In this document: positions 58,033-64,000 of the stretch, in pieces
How the letters are laid out: the number at the start of each line of letters is the position of its first letter
How positions within the stretch are numbered: the stretch's first letter is position 1
Source of the DNA: Cohnella baijiui
GTDB lineage: Bacteria; Bacillota; Bacilli; Paenibacillales; Paenibacillaceae
Direction of reading: 5' to 3'
NCBI RefSeq assembly: GCF_020731285.1
Contig: NZ_JAJFOW010000022.1
Span: 1 to 64,000 of the forward strand
DNA: 64,000 nucleotides
Translations under genes and position numbers: made by a program
The notes under the pieces: generated by a model
Database searches by the model: none
What the model was told of the DNA's origin: nothing
Seen by the model: the letters and a program-made list of their open reading frames with translations, nothing else

Positions 58033-58806
58033 TTGCGCGGCCTATATCGTCTGCTGAATCTCGAATTCGGCCAATGGCTCGGATTTCTCGCGCTCCTGTT
58101 CGCAGGCGCCGTCCTGGCTCCGCTTTATTTGTTGGATGCGGCGGCCAAGGATTACAACTTGTTGGCCAATCATGTGCGGTTTGAAGATTTATACGCGGCG
58201 TCCGGTTGTCCGCTGCTGTTCTTTCTTTTGCTCCTGCTGTTATGCGCGTACTTCCTCAAAACGGTATATGCCGGCTACTGGGGCAGCAAGAGCGTTTATA
58301 CCTATTTAACCATTCCTGTCCGCCGCGAGTCGCTCTATTGGAGCAAGTTGATGGTCTTTTTGCTCAGCCTCTTGCTGCTCCTAGTCGCGCAGCTTCTAAG
58401 CATTCGAATCGGGTACGCCATTGTGATCGACCGCGTGAGCGCTTATCAAGAAGGCAACATGGTCATGCATAACGGCCTGTTTCTCGCTTTCGTGCGATCG
58501 GACTTTTTTCGTCTGCTGCTTCCCTTTCACTTCAGCCGCATTTTGTCTTCGATCAGCCTCCTCCTCGTCATCGCGACCGGCTTTTATTACGCGGCGCTCT
58601 GCGAACGAAGCCGCAAGTACGCCGGTTTCGCTCTCATTGGCATTACGGCGATTGTCGCTTACAAGGTGCTCGTGTATCGATTAAACGAAGCAAGCCATGC
58701 TTGGCCGCTCAAAAATCTATATCCCAGCAGCCTGATTCTCTTGGCCTTAAGCGGCTACTTCGTCTGGCACAGCTTGAGATGGATTCGTAGAGGAACGATT
58801 GCATAG
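58033..58806 (+). CDS. ABC transporter membrane subunit (unclassified, YtrC/D-like position)
   Basis: Integral membrane protein of 257 residues with about six helices and a basic N terminus (MRGLYRLLNLEFGQWLGFLA), the pattern of ABC-2-type permease subunits encoded with YtrA-family regulators. TIPVRRESLYWSKLMVFLLS after helix 2 is a typical coupling segment of that group. TTG start at 58033, five bases after GAGGTGG. It probably forms an exporter with the ATPase encoded at 60120. Confidence 0.82.
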   Translation: MRGLYRLLNLEFGQWLGFLALLFAGAVLAPLYLLDAAAKDYNLLANHVRFEDLYAASGCPLLFFLLLLLLCAYFLKTVYAGYWGSKSVYTYLTIPVRRESLYWSKLMVFLLSLLLLLVAQLLSIRIGYAIVIDRVSAYQEGNMVMHNGLFLAFVRSDFFRLLLPFHFSRILSSISLLLVIATGFYYAALCERSRKYAGFALIGITAIVAYKVLVYRLNEASHAWPLKNLYPSSLILLALSGYFVWHSLRWIRRGTIA

Positions 58807-58822
58807 GGAGGAATAACGAAGG

Positions 58823-60127
58823 ATGAACTACATTCGGAAACATGCTGCCCTTCCCGCGCTGGTCATCGCCTTCGCCATGGTGATCGGAATCGGCGTTCAT
58901 ACTTACGGCATGAAAGATGACGCTACCTTTTACCTGAAAGACCTGACCGGCACTCGCGATGCCATCGGCGACGTTCGGATCGGAGGTGAATTGGCCGACG
59001 GGTACCAACGAACGCAATTTAGCTTGAGCGCGGGCAAACTGAACACCGCCACGGCGACTTATGCCCAACCTCATACGAAGGATGCTTACACCTACAATCC
59101 CGGCACTGCGAAACGGATCGGAGACATGCAGTTCAATGTGAGCGGCGTTGGCACCTATTCGATCACATCCTACAAACGCGACCCCTCGGGCTCCTACTTT
59201 ATTCCCTTTGGTACGGCCGAAGTCACCCCAACGATTTCGAACGGCAAGACCAATTCTGCTACGTACACCAATCAACCGGAATACGGCGTTGCCAAGATTG
59301 GCGATAAAGTCTATTTTACAGTGCCCGTTTCCACCGAATTCACCGGGAAAAGCGGAATATTCGAGCTGCATTTCTTCGCGTGGGGCTTCGGTCCGGGCGT
59401 TGATCGATCGCAGTACACGCCCAGAAAAATCGCCGAGATCGACCTTGACGCGAATCGGTCCGAGCAGCCTCACCTCGAAGTTCTCGGACTGGAGGCGGTC
59501 GGCGATAAGCTCCTGCTGCTGTCTGTCGCTGATAACCAACTAAAAGTCTCCAGCTACGATAGCGAGAGCGGCGACCTGCTCGGCGAAACGTCCGTTTCGG
59601 ACTTTCATTTGCCGGAACGACCAACGAAGAAATCGGAGTCCGAGGCGACTTATTACGAAAATTATTCAGCCTTCGCGGATGCCGATCAAAAGATGCTGAC
59701 CGTCGCCTTTCGAAGTAGCGGAGGACCGCGGCTGCTGCTGATCTTCGACGTGTCCCGCGGCGTCCGGCTCGTCGAGTCGTTCCAAGCCGACTTTGGCAAG
59801 ACTGCCCAAGAAAACGGCGACATCGCCGTGATGAGCTACCGCAACGGCAAGCTGTACGCGCTTAGGAGTTTCCGGGAAGCGCGTACCGCCGATGCTATTC
59901 CCGTTTATGATCTTGCGCTGACGCAGCACCTCTATCTGTATGTCTATTCGAAATCCGAATTGGTTTACCAAGGAGAACTCGTCACCGACCTAAACGAGGA
60001 CAATATGGATATGGTGTACGGTACCCCCGTCACTGGCGGATTCAGCTACGACCCCATGGATTACCGAAGCTTCGCCAAACTGACCGTGACTTCTTTGTCT
60101 AGTCCGGAGGAGGATAACCGTGCTTGA
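58823..60127 (+). CDS. Membrane-anchored extracellular protein of unknown function
   Basis: Protein of 434 residues with a single N-terminal helix (about 8-27) and a large, beta-rich outside domain rich in Tyr, Thr and Gly (AYTYNPGTAKRIGDM, HLEVLGLEAVGDKLLLLSVADNQLKVSSYD), reminiscent of a beta-propeller. I do not recognise a named family. It is 16 bp downstream of the membrane subunit and overlaps the ATPase start by 8 bp, so it belongs to the exporter operon, probably as an accessory sensor or substrate-handling subunit. Confidence 0.75.
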   Translation: MNYIRKHAALPALVIAFAMVIGIGVHTYGMKDDATFYLKDLTGTRDAIGDVRIGGELADGYQRTQFSLSAGKLNTATATYAQPHTKDAYTYNPGTAKRIGDMQFNVSGVGTYSITSYKRDPSGSYFIPFGTAEVTPTISNGKTNSATYTNQPEYGVAKIGDKVYFTVPVSTEFTGKSGIFELHFFAWGFGPGVDRSQYTPRKIAEIDLDANRSEQPHLEVLGLEAVGDKLLLLSVADNQLKVSSYDSESGDLLGETSVSDFHLPERPTKKSESEATYYENYSAFADADQKMLTVAFRSSGGPRLLLIFDVSRGVRLVESFQADFGKTAQENGDIAVMSYRNGKLYALRSFREARTADAIPVYDLALTQHLYLYVYSKSELVYQGELVTDLNEDNMDMVYGTPVTGGFSYDPMDYRSFAKLTVTSLSSPEEDNRA

Positions 60128-60839
60128 GATCAAATATGTCGATAAACGTTATCCCGCCAGCAACGCTTTGTTGTATGTAAAGGAACTGACGATTGCCCAA
60201 GGAGAAGTTGTCGGCATCTTGGGGGAGAATGGCAGCGGAAAGACGACTTTGCTCAAAGCGATCATGGGAATCGGCGAAATCCAAAACGGAGAGATCCGGA
60301 TCGACGGCCGACCGGTGACCGAGCAGTATGACCGGATCGCCTTCGTGACGGAAGAAGGCAGCTATTTCCCCCATTTGACGCCCAGGCAATACGGCCAATT
60401 CCTGTCGGACTTCTTCCCGCGTTTCGATTCGGAGAGATACGCAGCGCTGATTCAGGATTACGAGATCCCGGAGGATCGCAAAATCAAGACCTTCTCCAGA
60501 GGCCAAAAAATGAAGCTCGAGCTCTGCGCCGGGTTGGCCAAAAGAGCGGACTATCTGATCCTCGACGAACCCTTCGTCGGCAAGGACGTCTTTACGCGCC
60601 GCGAATCGCTGAACCGGGTCGTTGCCGGTTTGACCGGCGAAGAAACGGTGCTCCTGACGACGCATCAAATCGATGAAATCGAGAACGTCATCGATCGGGC
60701 CATCGTCCTCCATCGCGGGCTTGTCCGCGCGGATGTATACGTAGATGAGGTGAGGGAACGCGGTCTGAGTTTGACGGATGTCATGGCGGAAGTGAGAAAA
60801 ACCAATTACGCTCGTCCTTTCGGTTGGCCGGACGAATGA
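60120..60839 (+). CDS. ABC transporter ATP-binding protein (YtrB-like)
   Basis: ATPase of 239 residues: Walker A GENGSGKTT (35-43), Q loop region FVTEEGSYFPHLT, signature FSRGQKMKLEL in place of LSGGQ, Walker B YLILDEPF, H loop LLTTHQID. The variant signature and the YFPHLTPRQYG segment fit the YtrB group of exporters. GTG start at 60120 with GGAGGAGG six bases upstream, inside the previous gene. It powers the putative exporter of this operon. Confidence 0.93.
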   Translation: MLEIKYVDKRYPASNALLYVKELTIAQGEVVGILGENGSGKTTLLKAIMGIGEIQNGEIRIDGRPVTEQYDRIAFVTEEGSYFPHLTPRQYGQFLSDFFPRFDSERYAALIQDYEIPEDRKIKTFSRGQKMKLELCAGLAKRADYLILDEPFVGKDVFTRRESLNRVVAGLTGEETVLLTTHQIDEIENVIDRAIVLHRGLVRADVYVDEVRERGLSLTDVMAEVRKTNYARPFGWPDE

Positions 60840-60913
60840 GCCGATGGCCGCCGGCACCGGATCCTCTTCGAAGGATCCGGTGCAAGCGGATTAAGGGCAG
60901 AACCGGCTCACGG

Positions 60914-61462
60914 TTACGACAGCCCGGCGTTCAGCCTCTCGGCGAGCGCCAGCAGCTCGAGCGGCTCTCCGATCGTGTAGGAGGGCCGCTCGTTGTCGTC
61001 TGCGGGCTCGTGCGGGTAACGCGGCGTCCAATTCAAGAAGACGCTCGTGATGCCCAGCGCGTTCGCGCCCTTGACGTCGCGGGCGAGGTTGTTGCCGACC
61101 ATCGCGACGCGGGAGAAGTCGGCGCGATCCAGCCCGATCGCCTCGGCCGCCGCCAGAAACATGAGCGGGCTCGGCTTCTCCGCTTGGACGCTCTCCGAGT
61201 CGATCATCGCGGCGAAGCAGCCGCGCAGATCGAGCTCGGCGTACATATTCTGGAAGGATTGCGCCAGACCGTCGGCCACGAGCACCAGCGTGTAGCCCTG
61301 CTCGTGCAGCGTCCGCACCATTTCGTCCGCTTCCGGGATGACGTTCGCCCGGATGACGATGCCATCTCCATCACGAATCTCGGACGATTCGTCGATAATC
61401 GTGTCGCCGCTGTCCAGGAAAAGAATCAGCTTTTTCTTGTCGGGCATGCGGTTCTCGGCCAC
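60914..61462 (-). CDS. HAD family hydrolase
   Basis: Haloacid-dehalogenase-fold phosphatase of 182 residues. The nucleophile motif I is FLDSGDTIID, followed by a cap region, motif II VLVADGLAQS, Lys in AEKPSPLMF and motif IV VAMVGNNLARDVKGANALG. GTG 61462 has AAGGGGAG eight bases upstream and is preferred; an in-frame ATG at 61507, which overlaps the preceding short ORF as ATGA, would add 15 residues (MSKGQDGSPK). The substrate is unknown. Confidence 0.88.
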   Translation of the reverse strand: MAENRMPDKKKLILFLDSGDTIIDESSEIRDGDGIVIRANVIPEADEMVRTLHEQGYTLVLVADGLAQSFQNMYAELDLRGCFAAMIDSESVQAEKPSPLMFLAAAEAIGLDRADFSRVAMVGNNLARDVKGANALGITSVFLNWTPRYPHEPADDNERPSYTIGEPLELLALAERLNAGLS

Positions 61463-61503
61463 GCCGTTCACTCCCCTTTTCGGTGATCCATCTTGTCCTT
61501 TGC

Positions 61504-61620
61504 TCATTTCCGGTCTTGCGGATACGATTCCAGCAGCAAGCGGAAGCGAAAGCGCGCGTCCTCCCCGTACCGCATCGGGAAATTGGTGCCCCAAATGTTC
61601 ACGTTCTCGATTCTGTTCAT
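61504..61620 (-). CDS. Candidate 38-residue ORF linking the beta-helix and HAD genes
   Basis: ATG 61620 overlaps the stop of the beta-helix gene as ATGA, with GGAGG thirteen bases upstream. It encodes MNRIENVNIWGTNFP followed by MRYGEDARFRFRLLLESYPQ and ends at 61504, where another ATGA overlaps a possible HAD start. The composition (NIWGTNFP, FRFRLLLE) looks protein-like, and a chain of ATGA junctions argues for translation. It could also be the remnant of a longer gene. No family recognised. Confidence 0.42.
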   Translation of the reverse strand: MNRIENVNIWGTNFPMRYGEDARFRFRLLLESYPQDRK

Positions 61621-63365
61621 CTCGTTTGAGGGTCCTCCATTTCGGCATATCGGTTGTCGTCCACGATCGCATCGGGACATGCCGTCAGGCGTGCGTCGTC
61701 TTCGGGCTTTCGGATGCGGGCCGCTTCACTGCCGGGCAGCCGAATGACGTTGTTCCGGAAACGCAGCGACCGGACGCTCGTCGCCCCGGTCGCCGGCCCC
61801 CCGCGCAGCTCGAAGACGTTGTCCTCGATCGCGATTCCGCCGTGGACCGGATGCGCTTCGTCCGGCTCCTCGATCTCGGGCGCGATCAGCACGGGCGGGA
61901 ATTCCGCGCCGCCGCAGTCCGCGAACCGGTTGCCGCGAACGATCAACTCCGTCACGCGGCCGGACTCGTACCAACTCGCCGCTTCCCCGCTGACGAGGAT
62001 GGCGCTCATGATCAAACCTTCGAACCGGTTGTTCTCGATGACCGTCCGGCGCCGCGTCGTCGCCAGGATGCCCCGCGTCGGAATGCGCGCGAACGTATTG
62101 CCGCAAATCTCGACCGCCGGCGTCCAGGTGACGTTTTCAACGGCGTCGCCCTCCCCCGCGCCTTCGGGAAGGTCTTCGCGGAGCGTCAGCAGAATCTCTC
62201 GCGGAGAGAGCCGTTCGGCCCGTTCGACTGTTCCCGTACCGCAAGCCTCCAGCGTGGCGCTCCGTACGAATTCGAGCTCGTCGCCAGGGAAAAACGCGTC
62301 GAACCCGTACGTCTGCGGGTGCATGAACCGAACCCGCAGCCGGCGGGGACCGATCCGCTCCATCACCCGCAGGTAGGTGCCGTGCACATTAACCCCGTCG
62401 TCGTGCAGTCCTTCGAAACGGCAACCGGAGATGCGGACATGCCCCCGGCAGCCGGACAGATGAATGCCGTCCGCGAAGCCCGCGACCGTGCGCCCGGTTT
62501 CGGGCCTGGGCGCGATCGTCACCGCGTCGAAGACGAGATTTTCGCTGAATTGCCCCACCACGCCCAGCCCATGCATAAAGTGCAGCCCGACGTCCGCGAA
62601 CGTCACATTCCGGCTTTGCAGAATGAATGCGCCGACCTGGTCGCGAATGCCGTCCCGCGCTTGCAGCACAAGGCCAACCGTCGGCTCGGGCGCAAATCCG
62701 AAGCGAAGCCGGACCAGAGACGGCCCGATCTCCTCGGCATGCTCCGCCCGTTCCACCGCGTTCTCGATCCGCCATGTCCGGTTCGTCTCCGGATCGTAGG
62801 CCTGCATCGGTCCTTCGCGGAATCGCCAGCCCGGGCCGATCCAATACAGCTTGCCGTCCGCGATTTCGTAACGGCTGGACGGATGCGGCCGCACGTCCAT
62901 GTAATCGGATCCGACCCGCACGACGGTCATCTCGGCGACGGTCGGCCATTCGTAGTCGAACTTGACGTTGCGGATCTCGACGCCGTCGCAGCCGTCGATC
63001 GCCAGCATCGTCAGCTTGCCGTGAAACGCGAACAGCGCCCCGCGGCCGTCCAGCGTAAATTCTTTCAGTCCCTGCAAGAGAATGCCGACCGCCTTCGTCG
63101 GATCGGGATTCTCCTCCTCGCTCGCCGTGTTCGTTACTCTGTAAAGCACGTTCGAAGCGTGTTCCCGATAGAAGTCGTATCGCCCGGGCTCGCATTCCAC
63201 CCGTACCGGCCCTTGCAGCTTCGACGCGGCTTCGATCGCCCGGCGCATGGCCGGCAGCGCGTCGCGGCCCGAATCCGGCTCCGCTCCGAAATCCGTCAGC
63301 CGCAGCACCGCCGTCTCCGACGGCCGGACGTCGCGGCGTTCCCGGTCTTGAACGTTGTCCTGCAT
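61617..63365 (-). CDS. Right-handed beta-helix glycosidase, GH110-like
   Basis: Protein of 582 residues without a signal peptide. The N terminus (LRLTDFGAEPDSGRDALPAMRRAIEAA) is the start typical of pectate-lyase-like beta-helix enzymes. GFADGIHLSGCRGHVRISGC and HDDGVNVHGTYLRV (about 310-345) closely resemble the catalytic rungs of GH110 alpha-1,3-galactosidases (Asp-Asp pair before NVHGT), and later rungs show NNRFEGLIMSAILVSGE and IEDNVFEL. The start is ATG 63365 with GGGAGG upstream. It probably removes terminal alpha-galactose; the exact specificity is inferred. Confidence 0.85.
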   Translation of the reverse strand: MQDNVQDRERRDVRPSETAVLRLTDFGAEPDSGRDALPAMRRAIEAASKLQGPVRVECEPGRYDFYREHASNVLYRVTNTASEEENPDPTKAVGILLQGLKEFTLDGRGALFAFHGKLTMLAIDGCDGVEIRNVKFDYEWPTVAEMTVVRVGSDYMDVRPHPSSRYEIADGKLYWIGPGWRFREGPMQAYDPETNRTWRIENAVERAEHAEEIGPSLVRLRFGFAPEPTVGLVLQARDGIRDQVGAFILQSRNVTFADVGLHFMHGLGVVGQFSENLVFDAVTIAPRPETGRTVAGFADGIHLSGCRGHVRISGCRFEGLHDDGVNVHGTYLRVMERIGPRRLRVRFMHPQTYGFDAFFPGDELEFVRSATLEACGTGTVERAERLSPREILLTLREDLPEGAGEGDAVENVTWTPAVEICGNTFARIPTRGILATTRRRTVIENNRFEGLIMSAILVSGEAASWYESGRVTELIVRGNRFADCGGAEFPPVLIAPEIEEPDEAHPVHGGIAIEDNVFELRGGPATGATSVRSLRFRNNVIRLPGSEAARIRKPEDDARLTACPDAIVDDNRYAEMEDPQTR

Positions 63366-63407
63366 GCGATGAACCTCCCGTTTGCATCCTATTCCGGCCA
63401 AAGAACG

Positions 63408-63440
63408 AAAATGTTCCGCGCCAAACACGCGGAACATTTT
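63408..63440 (-). terminator. Terminator after the solute-binding protein gene
   Basis: AAAATGTTCCGCG (63408-63420) is exactly inverted at 63428-63440 around seven bases. On the minus strand the stem ends in T residues. It separates the solute-binding protein (stop at 63459) from the beta-helix gene. Confidence 0.9.
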
Positions 63441-63458
63441 CCATCCCCAGTCGTTAAA

Positions 63459-64000
63459 TCACCCTTTTTGTCCCTTCAACGCATTGACCTCGTCGATGGC
63501 GGACTGCAAGCCTTTGTTCGCATAATAGCCCTTGACGATGTCGTGCCACATGTCTACCGGATCCTGCTTGCTGAGAATCACCTTGATGAAGTCGTCGTCC
63601 GCGTTGATCGCCGACAGCTTGTCCTTGGCCGGCGTCGACATGGTGGCGATGTCGAACGCGGTCGGAATCGCTTTGGCATGAGTCATCTGCCAGTTCAGCT
63701 CGTCCTGCACGAGCTGCACGACGTCGTCTCCTTTGACCGCCCGGTTCGCCGGCGTGTCTTCGATCGAGCTGGCGTTCCGCCAGGCGGCGAGCTGGGAGAC
63801 GATATCGAGCGAAGGATATTCCTTCTTCAGATCGATGAAGCTGTCGCCGTCTTTCGGACGCGTGATCGTGATTTGACCGGAGGCGTCCTTCGCATAGTCC
63901 TTGCCTTCAATGCCGTAGTCGAACAGCTCCTTGCCTTCCGGCGACAACAGCCAGTCGTAGATGCTCAGAATACGATTCAGCTTCTTGTCGTCGACGTCGG
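63459..64000 (-). CDS. Extracellular solute-binding protein, C-terminal part (runs off the window)
   Basis: The last about 180 residues of a family 1 solute-binding protein. The frame is open to the right edge, with KKLNRILSIYDWLLSPEGKELFDYGIEGKDY before the visible interior methionines, so the gene begins outside the window. IEGKDYAKDASGQITIT and HDIVKGYYANKGLQSAIDEVNALKG resemble the C terminus of LplA-type binding proteins, like the first gene of this window. It is followed by a terminator and then the GH110-like gene. Confidence 0.9.
   Translation of the reverse strand, partial: DVDDKKLNRILSIYDWLLSPEGKELFDYGIEGKDYAKDASGQITITRPKDGDSFIDLKKEYPSLDIVSQLAAWRNASSIEDTPANRAVKGDDVVQLVQDELNWQMTHAKAIPTAFDIATMSTPAKDKLSAINADDDFIKVILSKQDPVDMWHDIVKGYYANKGLQSAIDEVNALKGQKG

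Noticed and set aside
60854..60883. Perfect 11-bp inverted repeat GCACCGGATCC after the ABC ATPase gene as terminator
   Set aside because: A stable hairpin exists but neither strand has a T run, so an intrinsic terminator cannot be claimed.
1..64000. tRNA, rRNA and transposase genes
   Set aside because: None seen: no cloverleaf-like segment, no rRNA-like block and no DDE- or recombinase-type protein on either strand.

Overview
The window is high-GC, densely coded Firmicutes DNA, most likely from a Paenibacillaceae member of the Paenibacillus/Cohnella type. This is inferred from several families seen together: YesM/YesN-type two-component systems next to sugar ABC transporters, an SLH-domain surface enzyme, spore-surface-type collagen/DUF4183 proteins, a WGxxG C-terminal protein, a HelD helicase, and many TTG starts behind strong AGGAGG sites. 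No rRNA, tRNA, CRISPR array or intact mobile element was seen.

Layout. 1-5.3 kb: minus-strand operon of AraC-type response regulator, YesM-type kinase and lipoprotein. 5.7-6.4 kb: AT-rich decayed FtsX-type permease. 6.6-13 kb: polysaccharide deacetylase, WGxxG protein, GH123-like enzyme with a divergent AraC regulator, SDR and LOG proteins. 13.2-14.7 kb: two DUF4183 proteins (one collagen-like) and an 89-aa coiled-coil protein. 15.0-15.9 kb: DUF2269 protein followed by a large inverted repeat and a six-copy 52-bp hairpin array. 16-24.6 kb: operon of YesM kinase, YesN regulator, solute-binding lipoprotein, two permeases and GH20 hexosaminidase. 24.7-29.4 kb: operon of metal-dependent deacetylase, DgaE-type ammonia lyase, DgaF-type aldolase, PfkB sugar kinase and GntR regulator, preceded by a 17-bp tandem repeat. 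29.8-38.2 kb: mixed small operons (DinB, SRPBCC, glycerate kinase, GH43, VOC, AraC, TetR-GDPD) with several repeat arrays and a truncated NAT gene. 38.2-48.1 kb: HelD, PH-domain protein, esterase, MerR, eqolisin, ComPA-like pair, SLH beta-lactamase-fold enzyme. 48.3-55.1 kb: second sugar ABC operon, with a HlyD-type adaptor and a divergent OmpR/HisKA pair. 55.2-60.8 kb: dehydrogenase, aldo-keto reductase, and a GntR-controlled ABC exporter operon. 60.9-64 kb: HAD phosphatase, GH110-like beta-helix enzyme and the C-terminal part of another solute-binding protein.

How it works together. Most of the window looks like a glycan-scavenging genome segment. Surface or secreted hydrolases and solute-binding proteins are controlled by sensors of extracellular sugars. 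None of the three carbohydrate-uptake clusters encodes an ATPase, so a shared MsmX-type ATPase elsewhere is expected (inference). The 16-29 kb block is the most coherent: it could take up hexosaminides or amino-sugar acids and convert an amino-sugar acid to KDPG and then to pyruvate and glyceraldehyde-3-phosphate.

The most unusual content is non-coding. Hairpin-bearing ~51/52-bp tandem arrays sit at the 3' ends of operons, and there is an 18-bp repeat that reads as a cysteine/tryptophan hexapeptide behind a perfect ribosome binding site. A 17-bp array lies upstream of a catabolic operon, and a probable small RNA lies beside helD.
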